Below are positions 16,361 through 24,081 of a stretch of 55,400 bases of DNA, in pieces. Position numbers and translations under genes: made by a program. The notes under the pieces were generated by a model, which did not search any database, was not told the origin of the DNA, and was given only the letters and a program-made list of their open reading frames with translations. The stretch comes from Actinomycetes bacterium (GTDB lineage Bacteria > Actinomycetota > Actinomycetes > Propionibacteriales > Propionibacteriaceae): assembly GCA_023436925.1 (NCBI GenBank), contig JAEZHJ010000036.1:1-55400 (forward strand), written 5' to 3'. Within the stretch, counting starts at the first letter, position 1, and each line of letters begins with the position of its first letter.

Positions 16361-18064
16361 TCAGCTGAGCGGGGTGGCGTCCGCGAGGCTGTCGCGGACC
16401 TCCTTGCGCAGCACCTTGCCCAGCATCGAGCGGGGCAGGTCGTCCAGCACGTAGAAGGCGCGCGGAACCTTGTAGCCGGCCAGCCGGTCGCGGGCGAAGG
16501 CGCGCAGCTCGGTGGCGTCGGCCGACTCGCCCTCCTGCAGCATGATCGCGGCCACCACGCGCTCGCCACCGGTCTCGGCCGGCAGCCCGACGACCGCGGC
16601 GTCCTTGACCGCGGGGTGCGCGCGCAGCACGAGTTCGACCTCGCTCGGGGAGACATTGAAGCCGCCCGTGATGATGAGCTCCTTCACCCGGTCGACGATG
16701 GTGGTGAAGCCGTCGGCGTCCACGGTCACCACATCCCCGGTGCGCAGCCAACCGCCAGGCAGCAGGGTCTTCTCGGTCTCGACCGGGTTGTTCCAGTAGC
16801 CGATGAAGACCTGCGGGCCCTTGATGAGCAGTTCGCCGCGCTCGCCCTGGGCGACCTCCTGGCTCGGATCCTCGGGGGAGACCACCTTCATCCAGGTGGA
16901 CGGGAACGGGACGCCGATCGTCCCGGTCCGGCGCGAGGGGTGGAACGGGTTGCCCAGGCAGACCGGTGAGGCCTCGGTCATGCCGTACCCCTCGACCAGC
17001 AGCCCGCCCGAAACGCTCTCCCACAACTCGACCGTCGAGTCCGGCAGGTTCATCGCGCCCGAGATGCAGTACTTGACCGAGGTGAGGTCGACCTTCTTCT
17101 CGATCGCCTTGCGGGCGGTCGCCTCGTAGATCGGCGGGACGGCGCAGTAGACCGTCGGCGGGGTCTTGCGGGCGGCGTCCACCACCATGTCGACGTCGAA
17201 GGACGGGAACAGCACCAGCCTGGCCTGCTTGAGGATGCCGTAGGTGAGGAACAGCGTCATCCCGAAGGCGTGGAACATCGGCAGGATCGCGTAGAACACC
17301 TCCTTGCGGTACTGCGCTCCGTGCATCCACGCCTCGCCCTGGCGCGCGTTCGAGAACAGGTTGGAGTGGGTCAGCATGGCGCCCTTGGGCTGGCCGGTGG
17401 TGCCCGAGGTGTACTGGATCACCGCTACGTCGTCGACGGACGGGCGCGGGTGTGCCGAGTCGATCGGCGGGGCGGCCAGGAGTTCCTCCCAGCTCATCGT
17501 TCCCGGGGCGGGCTGGGTCAGCTTGTTGCGGGTGGCGCGCAGGGACGGGATCGGCAGCTTCAGCGCCAGCCGCTTCACCGCCGGGAAGGCGTTGAGCAGG
17601 TTCACCGCGACGATCTGGTCCAGCTCGATGTCGGACGGCTGCTGCCGCAGCTTGGCGACCGCCGCGTCCCAGGCGATCACCACCCGGGCGGCATGGTCCT
17701 CGAACATGTGGCGCAGTTCCCGCGGGGTGTACAGCGGGTTGTGCTCGACCACGATCGCGCCCAGCCGCAGCACCGCGTAGAAGGCGACGACGTGCTGGGG
17801 GCAGTTCGGCAGGATCAGCGCCACCCGGTCGCCGGCGCGGACGCCGAGGCGGCGCAGGCCCTCAGCAGCGCGGTTGATCTGGTCGCCGAGATCGGCGTAG
17901 GTCGTGGTGCGGCCGAAGAAGTCCAGCGCGATGGCCGGGCCGGCCTCGGCCACCGACCGTTCGTACAGCGCGACCAGGGAGTCGGTGGGAAGCTCGATCT
18001 CGGCCGGGACCCCGGGCTGGTAGTGCCGGACCCAGGGCGCAGGCGGGTGCACTTCGGTGCTCAT
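16361..18064 (-). CDS. fadD: Long-chain fatty-acid--CoA ligase (AMP-binding)
   Basis: A 567-residue adenylate-forming enzyme that activates a fatty acid to acyl-AMP and then acyl-CoA. The P-loop reads YTSGTTGQPKGAML, the adenine motif EGYGMTEASP, the hinge region LRTGDVVTVDADGF, and the catalytic Lys region near the C-terminus SMLGKVLRKEV. Length and motifs match FadD-type ligases. The ATG at 18064 is preceded by GGAAG. The gene stands alone on the minus strand, with a 14-bp perfect palindrome 43 bp upstream that may be its operator. Exact chain length preference is not visible. Confidence 0.92.
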   Translation of the reverse strand: MSTEVHPPAPWVRHYQPGVPAEIELPTDSLVALYERSVAEAGPAIALDFFGRTTTYADLGDQINRAAEGLRRLGVRAGDRVALILPNCPQHVVAFYAVLRLGAIVVEHNPLYTPRELRHMFEDHAARVVIAWDAAVAKLRQQPSDIELDQIVAVNLLNAFPAVKRLALKLPIPSLRATRNKLTQPAPGTMSWEELLAAPPIDSAHPRPSVDDVAVIQYTSGTTGQPKGAMLTHSNLFSNARQGEAWMHGAQYRKEVFYAILPMFHAFGMTLFLTYGILKQARLVLFPSFDVDMVVDAARKTPPTVYCAVPPIYEATARKAIEKKVDLTSVKYCISGAMNLPDSTVELWESVSGGLLVEGYGMTEASPVCLGNPFHPSRRTGTIGVPFPSTWMKVVSPEDPSQEVAQGERGELLIKGPQVFIGYWNNPVETEKTLLPGGWLRTGDVVTVDADGFTTIVDRVKELIITGGFNVSPSEVELVLRAHPAVKDAAVVGLPAETGGERVVAAIMLQEGESADATELRAFARDRLAGYKVPRAFYVLDDLPRSMLGKVLRKEVRDSLADATPLS

Positions 18065-18106
18065 ACTTCCATCCTGCCCTCCCGGCTCGGATTCGCGCAG
18101 GCCTAT

Positions 18107-18120
18107 CTACGGATCCGTAG
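18107..18120. promoter_or_regulatory. Perfect 14-bp palindrome upstream of the acyl-CoA ligase gene
   Basis: CTACGGATCCGTAG is a perfect palindrome 43 bp upstream of the fadD start and 115 bp before tag. It is a candidate TetR/FadR-type operator; the bound regulator is not in the neighbourhood. Confidence 0.45.
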
Positions 18121-18234
18121 CCGTAAGTTGTGGCGCCGGGCGAGTCCTCGCTGAGCACGGTCCGGCTCGCGGCGCCGCCTCCGGCGGGGGTCGTCGTCGG
18201 CGGCGACTAGCATGAGCGGCCGGAAGGAGTCCGC

Positions 18235-18813
18235 ATGACACAGCGCTGCGGCTGGGTGGGCACGGACCCGCTCTACATCGCCTATCACGACGCCGAATGG
18301 GGAGTGCCCGAGCGCGACTCGAAGGCGCTGTACGCCAAGCTCGTCCTCGACGGCTTCCAGGCCGGTTTGGCCTGGATCACCATCCTGCGCAAGCGGGACG
18401 CCTTCCTGCGCGCCTTCGACGGCCTCGACCCCGACCGCGTGGCGCAGTTCGGCGAAGCCGACGTCCAGCGTTGCCTGGCCGACCCCGGGATCGTCCGGCA
18501 CCGCGGCAAGATCGAGGCCGCGATCCGGGGCGCCCGGGCCTGGCAGGAGGTCGAGGCCGGGCCGGGGTTCAGTGCCTTCCTGTGGGACTTCGTGGACGGG
18601 GTCCCGGTCCAGTACGAGCGGCGGAGCCTGGCCGAGATCCCGGTGCAGAGCCCGACCTCGGTGGCCATGTCGAAGGCGCTGAAGAAGGCGGGCTTCGGCT
18701 TCTGTGGGCCGACCATCGTGTACGCCTTCATGCAGGCGGTCGGGATGGTGAACGAGCACCTGGTCGACTGCCCGCGCTACGCCGAGGTGGCCGCGCTGGG
18801 CACGCCGCAGTGA
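18235..18813 (+). CDS. tag: DNA-3-methyladenine glycosylase I
   Basis: A 192-residue helix-hairpin-helix glycosylase that removes 3-methyladenine from alkylated DNA. The zinc ligands seen in E. coli Tag are kept: Cys5, His17, His175 and Cys179 (positions counted here). The start RCGW and YHDAEWGVP are family hallmarks, as is the aromatic pocket region. A GGAAGGAG ribosome-binding site precedes the ATG. Its stop overlaps the GTG of the downstream EamA transporter, so they form a two-gene operon although their functions look unrelated. Confidence 0.96.
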   Translation: MTQRCGWVGTDPLYIAYHDAEWGVPERDSKALYAKLVLDGFQAGLAWITILRKRDAFLRAFDGLDPDRVAQFGEADVQRCLADPGIVRHRGKIEAAIRGARAWQEVEAGPGFSAFLWDFVDGVPVQYERRSLAEIPVQSPTSVAMSKALKKAGFGFCGPTIVYAFMQAVGMVNEHLVDCPRYAEVAALGTPQ

Positions 18814-19670
18814 CCGCCCGGAACCGACTCCCCGCCTGGCTGTCCCCGGTCTGGCTGGTGATCGCCGCCATCGTCTCGGTGCAGTTCGGTGCCGCGATCG
18901 CCAAGTCGCTGTTCAACGTGATCGACCCCACCGCGATCGCCTGGCTGCGGATGGCCTTCGCCGCCCTGGTCTTCCTCGCGATCGCCCGGCCCCGACTGGC
19001 CGGGCGCACCTGGGCTGAGTGGCGGGTCGCGCTGGGTTACGGCGTCTGCCTGGCCACCATGAACTGGGCGATCTACCAGAGCTTCGCCCGCATCCCGCTC
19101 GGGCTGGCGGTGACCATCGAGTTCCTCGGGCCGCTGGCCGTCGCGGTCGCCACCTCACGGCGCCTGCGCGACCTGTTGTGGGCGATCCTGGCCGCCGCCG
19201 GGGTGGTGCTGCTCGGCTGGTCCCCAGCTCCGCTCGACCCGATCGGGGTCGGCTATGCCCTGCTGGCCGGTGCCGGCTGGGCCGGCTACATCCTGTTGTC
19301 CGGACCGGTCGCGCGGCGCTGGTCCGGACTGACCGGCGCCACCGTGGGCAGCATGGTGGGCGCCGTGGTCTGGCTGGTCCCCGGCGTCCTCGCCGGCGGC
19401 GCGATGCTGCTGGAGCCGTGGGTGCTGCTGGTCGGCCTCGGCGTGGGCGTGCTGTCGTCCACCATCCCCTACGGCCTCGAACTGGTCGCCCGCCGCAGCA
19501 TCCCGTCGGGCACGTTCTCCGTCCTGATGAGCCTCGAGCCCGCCGTGGCGGCGCTCTCGGCGCTGCTGATCCTGCGCGAGTTGCTGTCGCCGGTGGAGCT
19601 GGTGGCGATGGCGTGCGTCATCGTGGCCAGCGCCGGTGCCACCCGGTCGATGACCCGGCTGCCTGCCTGA
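18810..19670 (+). CDS. EamA/DMT family transporter, RhtA-like
   Basis: A 286-residue drug/metabolite transporter with about ten membrane helices in two EamA repeats. Segments such as AKSLFNVIDPTAIAWLRMAF and GLAVTIEFLGPLAVA match RhtA-type exporters of amino acids such as threonine and homoserine. The second repeat contains SSTIPYGLELVARRSIP. The GTG start overlaps the tag stop. It ends only 3 nt from the end of the convergent mechanosensitive channel gene, leaving no room for a separate terminator. Substrate is uncertain. Confidence 0.9.
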   Translation: MTARNRLPAWLSPVWLVIAAIVSVQFGAAIAKSLFNVIDPTAIAWLRMAFAALVFLAIARPRLAGRTWAEWRVALGYGVCLATMNWAIYQSFARIPLGLAVTIEFLGPLAVAVATSRRLRDLLWAILAAAGVVLLGWSPAPLDPIGVGYALLAGAGWAGYILLSGPVARRWSGLTGATVGSMVGAVVWLVPGVLAGGAMLLEPWVLLVGLGVGVLSSTIPYGLELVARRSIPSGTFSVLMSLEPAVAALSALLILRELLSPVELVAMACVIVASAGATRSMTRLPA

Positions 19671-19673
19671 GCC

Positions 19674-20549
19674 TCAGCTCCCCTGGACGGCCGGGACGAC
19701 CGGGCCGCGGTAGCCCGCCTCACCCAGGGCCTGCAGGCTGCGCTGCAGCAGCGCCCGCTTGACCGCCCAGTGCTGGTTGGGGACGGTCTTGGCGGTGATC
19801 CGCAGGATGGTGCCGGTCGCGGTGACCGAGTCCACGCCGACCACGGTCGGCTTCTCGAGCAGGACGTCGGCGAAGGCGCCGTCCGCCTCCACCTCGTCGG
19901 CGACCTTGCGCAGGATCTCCAGGGCGCGCACCGCGTCCTCGTCGTTGCCGATCGGGACGTCGGCGATCGCGGTGGACCAGCCCTGGGTCTGGTTGCCGAT
20001 CCGCAGGATCTCGCCGTTGCGGATGTACCAGACCTGCCCGCCGGCATCGCGCAGCCGGGTGATCCGCAGCCCGACCTCCTCGACGGTGCCGGTGACCTCG
20101 CCGGTGTCGATCACGTCACCGACCCCGTACTGGTCCTCCATGATCATGAAGATCCCGGAGAGGAAGTCCTTGATCACCGACTGTGCGCCGAGGCCGATCG
20201 CGATACCGCCCACGCCGGCGGTCGCCAGCAGCGGGGCGAGCGGCACGTTGAGGATGGCGAGGATGGTCATCACGGCGATGGCGACGATGGTGACCACACT
20301 GATGCTGCGGAGCAGGGACCCCATGGTGGCGGTGCGCTGCTCGTAGCGCTCCTGGCCGGCGCCGGTGACCGCGGCGATGATCCGTCCGGCGGCGTTGGTG
20401 CTCGTTCGATGGGAGCGGGCACGATCCAGGGCGCGGCGGGTGCCGAGCCGGATGGCGCGCACCACGAGCCAGCGCAGCAGCACGGCGATCACCACGACCA
20501 CCGCGATCAGCAGCGCCTTTTCCAGCCAGCCGTCGGGGAAGTTGAGCAT
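19674..20549 (-). CDS. MscS family small-conductance mechanosensitive channel
   Basis: A 291-residue channel. Two N-terminal membrane helices are followed by the pore helix TM3 with its Ala/Gly pattern (LLATAGVGGIAIGLGAQSVI), the conserved FLSGIFMIMEDQYGVGD, and a beta-domain with GTVEEVGLRITRLRD. Opens when membrane tension rises during hypo-osmotic shock and releases solutes. Length is close to E. coli MscS (286). The gene stands alone in convergent orientation to tag-eamA. Confidence 0.95.
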   Translation of the reverse strand: MLNFPDGWLEKALLIAVVVVIAVLLRWLVVRAIRLGTRRALDRARSHRTSTNAAGRIIAAVTGAGQERYEQRTATMGSLLRSISVVTIVAIAVMTILAILNVPLAPLLATAGVGGIAIGLGAQSVIKDFLSGIFMIMEDQYGVGDVIDTGEVTGTVEEVGLRITRLRDAGGQVWYIRNGEILRIGNQTQGWSTAIADVPIGNDEDAVRALEILRKVADEVEADGAFADVLLEKPTVVGVDSVTATGTILRITAKTVPNQHWAVKRALLQRSLQALGEAGYRGPVVPAVQGS

Positions 20550-20597
20550 GCTTCCATTCTTGCCCGCGGCAGCGGCGCTGTCCGGTGGCTGGCCGGG

Positions 20598-21422
20598 TCA
20601 GGCCTTGGCGTTCTTCAGGCTGCCCTTGATCCCGCCCTTGGGCGATCCGACGCTGCACACGATCCGGTGGTCGGTGATCTTCGACCACAGGCCGGAGTCG
20701 GCGATGAAGTAGGTGTACTCGTACTTGGACTTGTTGGCGGCGACCCCGACGAACTTTTTGAACCCGGCGACGCAGACGTCGTTGACCAGCTTGGTGAGTT
20801 CCTTGCCGGTGGGGGCCTTCTTCGCCTTGATCGTCTTCTCGGCGTAGACCTCGTAGTTGTGCTTCTGCTTGCAGTTGACGACCTTCACGTCCAGGACGGA
20901 GACGTCCTGCGGCCCGGTGCACTCCCCGACCTCGGGGAAGACCCGGGAGTCGTTGTGGGCGCTGCCGGTCAGGCCGCCCTCCGGCGAGCCGAGCAGGCAG
21001 GTGATCCGCCGCAGGCTCGGGTCCTGCCAGCCGAGCTCATCGGGGGCGAGGAAGGCGGAGGAGTAGCGGCTGTAGGCCGGCTCGACACCGACGAACTCCT
21101 CGAACGCCGGCAGGCAGCGGTTGTTGGCGATGACCCGCATCGTGTCGGCCGAGGGCATCTTGTCGCCCGGCAGCGGCACGACCGCGAACACCTCCCAGCT
21201 GTGTTCGTCCTTGCAGTCGACCGGCTCGATCGCGGTGGAGCCGTTGACCTGCGAGTCGAGCGTTCCGGTGCACTCTCCGGCCAGCAGTTGGCGGGGTGCG
21301 GTGACGGACTGGGACGGAGTCGGTTCACTGGCCGGTGCCGTCGGTGAGCCGGTGCCGGTCTGGGCGGTACAGCCGGCGGTGACCAGGCACGCCGCGACGG
21401 TCGCGAGCACTCGCTTCAGCAT
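20598..21422 (-). CDS. Lipoprotein with two septum-formation-like domains
   Basis: A 274-residue predicted lipoprotein (start ATG at 21422, ribosome-binding AAGGG upstream; lipobox ending TAGC, Cys18). A Thr/Ser/Pro-rich linker leads to two tandem copies of one domain: LLAGECTGTLD ... VDCKDEHSWEVFA ... RCLPAFEEFVG ... ITCLLGSPEGGLTGS, then VGECTGPQDV ... VNCKQKHNYEVYA ... VCVAGFKKFVG ... IVCSVGSPKGGIKGS. Each copy has four Cys at matching places, probably two disulphides. This resembles the Septum_form family of actinobacteria. Function unknown; an envelope role is plausible. Confidence 0.85.
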   Translation of the reverse strand: MLKRVLATVAACLVTAGCTAQTGTGSPTAPASEPTPSQSVTAPRQLLAGECTGTLDSQVNGSTAIEPVDCKDEHSWEVFAVVPLPGDKMPSADTMRVIANNRCLPAFEEFVGVEPAYSRYSSAFLAPDELGWQDPSLRRITCLLGSPEGGLTGSAHNDSRVFPEVGECTGPQDVSVLDVKVVNCKQKHNYEVYAEKTIKAKKAPTGKELTKLVNDVCVAGFKKFVGVAANKSKYEYTYFIADSGLWSKITDHRIVCSVGSPKGGIKGSLKNAKA

Positions 21423-21510
21423 GGATTCCCTTCGCACAACGATCACCCATGCTAATCGGGGGTTCAACCGCCGGGTCGGGCGGGCGTCGAACCGACCGTC
21501 CCGCGGGGAC

Positions 21511-21516
21511 TACTCT
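21511..21516 (+). promoter_or_regulatory. -10 box for leaderless small gene
   Basis: TACTCT lies 6 nt before the ATG at 21523, without any Shine-Dalgarno between them. Confidence 0.4.
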
Positions 21517-21522
21517 CGGCCC

Positions 21523-21933
21523 ATGGTCGACCGCGAACAGCGACACTCCGACGCCCGGCGCCGGCTGGAACTGGCGGCCGCCGCCGCGCAGGCCGAGTCG
21601 GCGGCGGCCCAGCCGCAACTCGACGCCTTCGTCGAGCAGGCGCGGGCGCGTGGGCTGGAACCCGAGCCGCTGCAGGCGACCCTGTTGAGCGGCCAGCGGG
21701 TGCGGACGCCGTTGACCGGCTGGTACCTCAACGCCGCCCGGACGCTGGCGGTCGGTCCGGGCGGGGAGTTCTACAACCTGGTCACTTCCGGCAGCCTGCT
21801 CGCACGGTTCACCGGGGTGACGGTGGAGCCGGCGCCCCCCGTGCTCGAGATCGGACGGGGCGGTCGCGATGGGGAGACCGGCCCGCTGGCCGACTTCCTG
21901 GCGCGGGCGCTGGAGAACTACGCCGCCCGCTGA
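21523..21933 (+). CDS. Hypothetical protein, 136 aa
   Basis: A 136-residue soluble protein I do not recognise. Residues about 4-45 are Ala/Glu/Arg-rich and predicted helical, possibly coiled coil; the centre (VRTPLTGWYLNAARTLAVG, then GEFYNLVTSG) looks like a small beta fold with a ligand-like Trp-Tyr patch. No signal peptide or Cys. The ATG is preceded by a -10-like TACTCT rather than a ribosome-binding site. It is divergent from the lipoprotein gene and is followed by a strong hairpin. Confidence 0.75.
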   Translation: MVDREQRHSDARRRLELAAAAAQAESAAAQPQLDAFVEQARARGLEPEPLQATLLSGQRVRTPLTGWYLNAARTLAVGPGGEFYNLVTSGSLLARFTGVTVEPAPPVLEIGRGGRDGETGPLADFLARALENYAAR

Positions 21934-21951
21934 CCCGCCCCGAACATGGCA

Positions 21952-21986
21952 CCAGGGGGCTGCTGGATATCCGAGCAACCCCCTGG
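21952..21986 (+). terminator. Hairpin terminator after the 136-aa gene
   Basis: CCAGGGGG and CCCCCTGG form a perfect 8-bp stem, extended by TGCT/AGCA around a GGATATCC centre. No U-tract follows, which is common for actinobacterial terminators. Confidence 0.6.
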
Positions 21987-22045
21987 GCGATCAGGGTTGG
22001 TCCTTGCGGCGACCAAAGAGCCGGTGTTTACCCAAATTCTAGGTC

Positions 22046-22096
22046 CGATAACGATATCGACCGGGATCTGGACAGTGCCGTAACCAGATCGTTAAC
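22046..22096. promoter_or_regulatory. AT-rich control region upstream of the sigma-like gene
   Basis: The 322-bp gap 21934-22255 holds the hairpin above and this AT-richer stretch. CGATAACGAT at 22046-22055 is mirrored by ATCGTTAAC at 22088-22096, and TTCTAGGT lies just upstream. The motif closely resembles the one at 5432-5446 upstream of the sugar importer. The rest of the gap (22100-22255) is GC-rich with no feature I can name. Confidence 0.4.
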
Positions 22097-22255
22097 AAGC
22101 CCGTACGGCCGGGCGCCCCGTCGGGCCGGGGCACCCGGTCTCGCGCGGGCGGGGCCTGAGGCTCAGCCCACGAAGCCACGGCTGACAACAGCCCGACAAC
22201 ACCGCCGGTGGCCCGGGCAACACCTCCGGCAACACCGCGTCGTCAGGCTGGCGCC

Positions 22256-22909
22256 ATGGCTGTTCACCCCACGCTTCGCCGGCTCAATGCCGACTGGGCG
22301 GTCCTCGCCGGGCAGGGACTGCCGCCCGGCTGGGCCGGCGAACCCGCGCTGCATGGCGAGTTGGTCGGCGACGTCCTGGTCGCGGTGCGTGACGGGCCGG
22401 ACGCGGTGTTCGCCGCCCTGCTTCGGTGCGGGGATCCGCTGGCGCGCCGCGTGGTGCTTCAGGCGATGCTCGGTCGGGTCGTGCGCGACGCCGCGCGAGA
22501 CCGCGAGCACGACCTGGACGACTATGTCGCCGAACTCTGGCTGTGCATCAGCGGTTACCCGCTGTCCCGGCGCCCGGCCCGGATCGCGGCGAACCTGGCC
22601 CTCGACACCGCCAAGCGGGTGCGGGCACGCACCCGTGCGGTGCCGGTCGACCCGGTGCGGCTGGCGGCGCTGCCCGCGCCGTCCCGCGGCCCGCGGGAGC
22701 GCGCCGGACTGGTGCTGGCCCGGGCCCGACGGGCGGACCTGCTGGATCAGGCCTCCCACGCCGCACTCGCGCTGGTCTACACCCGGGGGCTGTCCGGTGG
22801 GGAGGCGGCCCGGCTGCTCGGGCTGTCACCGGCGGCCCTGCGACAGCGCTGCAGCCGGGCGGTGCAGCGGCTCGCCGCGCACGCCGATGATCTGGTGGAG
22901 GTGGCGTAG
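22256..22909 (+). CDS. Sigma-factor-like helix-turn-helix protein
   Basis: A 217-residue protein with a C-terminal sigma-70 region-4-like HTH (HAALALVYTRGLSGGEAARL, then LGLSPAALRQRCSRAVQRL). The middle (RVVRDAARDREHDLDDYVAE, then LWLCISGY) resembles a weakly conserved region 2. It may be a divergent ECF sigma factor or a sigma-like regulator; strict region-2 motifs are not clear, so promoter-opening ability is doubtful. The ATG at 22256 (MAVHPTLRRL) is chosen over an upstream GTG at 22208. It ends directly beside a cluster of DnaA-box-like sites. Confidence 0.75.
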   Translation: MAVHPTLRRLNADWAVLAGQGLPPGWAGEPALHGELVGDVLVAVRDGPDAVFAALLRCGDPLARRVVLQAMLGRVVRDAARDREHDLDDYVAELWLCISGYPLSRRPARIAANLALDTAKRVRARTRAVPVDPVRLAALPAPSRGPRERAGLVLARARRADLLDQASHAALALVYTRGLSGGEAARLLGLSPAALRQRCSRAVQRLAAHADDLVEVA

Positions 22910-22941
22910 TTGTCCACAGGTGTTATCCACAGTGGGGATAA
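22910..22941. other. Cluster of three DnaA-box-like 9-mers
   Basis: TTGTCCACA (22910-22918), TTATCCACA (22923-22931, the consensus) and, on the opposite strand, TTATCCCCA (22933-22941) lie within 32 bp between two convergent genes. Spacings are 4 and 1 bp. Nothing else of an origin (dnaA, dnaN, long AT-rich unwinding element) is nearby, so this is a DnaA-binding candidate, not a proven oriC. The rest of the gap to 23038 shows nothing else. Confidence 0.6.
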
Positions 22942-23038
22942 CTACAGCGGTGTGATTCTGCGCGCAGGGCCGACCCCACAGGCTGGGACGAGTTGGGCTT
23001 ACCCACCAGTCGCCACGGTGAAACGCCTTGTCCCGGGG

Positions 23039-23326
23039 TCAGGCCGAGCCGACGCCGGCATAGCGGCCCGACCGGATCGCCCGCTCGCGCGCCTTCGCCG
23101 CCTCAACCTCCCGGTTCTTCGGCGGCGCCGTGGCGACCAGGTCGTCCAGCAGGTGCTGCGTGATGTGGGCGACCTCCTGCACCGCGCGGTCGAAGGCCTC
23201 CTGGTTGGCCTTCGACGGCTTGGTGGTGCCGGCGACCTTGCGCACGTACTGCAGCGCGGCGGCGTGCACCTCGTCGCTGGTGGCAGCCGGCTCGAAGTTG
23301 TGGAGGGTGTGGATGTTGCGGCACAT
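23039..23326 (-). CDS. DUF2277 family protein
   Basis: A 95-residue soluble protein that matches the DUF2277 family closely: MCRNIHTLHNFEPAAT at the N-terminus, AALQYVRKVAGTTKPSKANQ in the middle and a charged Arg-rich end. The family is common in bacteria and has no known function; the conserved Cys2, His and Arg residues at the start are present. It stands alone, convergent with the sigma-like gene. Confidence 0.92.
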   Translation of the reverse strand: MCRNIHTLHNFEPAATSDEVHAAALQYVRKVAGTTKPSKANQEAFDRAVQEVAHITQHLLDDLVATAPPKNREVEAAKARERAIRSGRYAGVGSA

Positions 23327-23445
23327 GCCCTTGACGATACGGGGCGATCCGGCTGCAACAGAAGGCCTTGCCGCGGGCGATTTGGGGGCGACGGGGCGGG
23401 CCCTGAGCCGCCGGGTCGGGAAGCGGGCGACGGGTCGGGGTCGGC

Positions 23446-24081
23446 TCAGCGGGGCGGGATCCGCGCCAGCAGGCCGTCGCGCACCCGGGGCCAGTCGTCG
23501 ATGGTGACCGAGAACACCACCGTGTCGCGGAAGCTGCCGTCCTCGCGCCGCAGGTGCCGCCGCAACACCCCCTCGCGGGTCGCGCCGAGCTTCGTGATCG
23601 CGGCCTGCGACCGGGTGTTGACGGCGTCGGTCTGCAGCTTCACCCGACCGAACCCCAGATCCTCGAAGCAGTGCCGCAGCAGCAGGTACTTCGTCTCCGG
23701 GTTCACCCAGCTGCCCCAGACCGACGGGTGGTAGAGCGTCCAGCCGAGGTGGACGCGTTCGTGGCCGAGGTCCGCGTCCCCGAGCGACGTCGAGCCGACC
23801 ACGGCGCCGGCGCCGCCCAGCGGCGAGTCAGCGACCAGCCGGACGGCGTACGCCACCCGTCCCCGGCCGCGGCCGTCCGGCGGTTCGAGCTCCAGGTACT
23901 GCACTGACGCCTTGGCCAGCGCCTCGGCGGGGGACGCCGGGGGCTGCTGCATGACGTAGCCCGAGCCGTAGACCGCCGGTTCGGCAAGGATCCGCGCCAG
24001 CGCCGCAAGGTCGTCCGGCCTGACCGGATCGAGCCGGACGTGCCGGCCGACCAACGGCCGGCCGTCGGGCAGCACCGCCAT
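23446..24081 (-). CDS. GNAT family N-acetyltransferase (RimJ/RimL type)
   Basis: A 211-residue acetyltransferase. The fold runs from RHVRLDPVRPDDLAALARI through the strand GGAGAVVGSTSL, HLGWTLYHPSVWGSW and the acetyl-CoA-binding end VKLQTDAVNTRSQAAITKLG. It acetylates the amino group of an unknown protein or small molecule. Its ATG overlaps the stop of the response regulator gene (ATGA), so it is the third gene of a kinase-regulator-acetyltransferase operon, which is an uncommon arrangement. Confidence 0.9.
   Translation of the reverse strand: MAVLPDGRPLVGRHVRLDPVRPDDLAALARILAEPAVYGSGYVMQQPPASPAEALAKASVQYLELEPPDGRGRGRVAYAVRLVADSPLGGAGAVVGSTSLGDADLGHERVHLGWTLYHPSVWGSWVNPETKYLLLRHCFEDLGFGRVKLQTDAVNTRSQAAITKLGATREGVLRRHLRREDGSFRDTVVFSVTIDDWPRVRDGLLARIPPR

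Noticed and set aside
14559..17330. A 923-codon minus-strand frame spanning MarR, MFS and part of the ligase gene
   Set aside because: It crosses three real genes and an intergenic repeat and has shadow-frame composition.
22910..22941. Calling the DnaA boxes a full oriC
   Set aside because: No dnaA/dnaN, few boxes and no long AT-rich unwinding region; only a DnaA-binding cluster can be supported.
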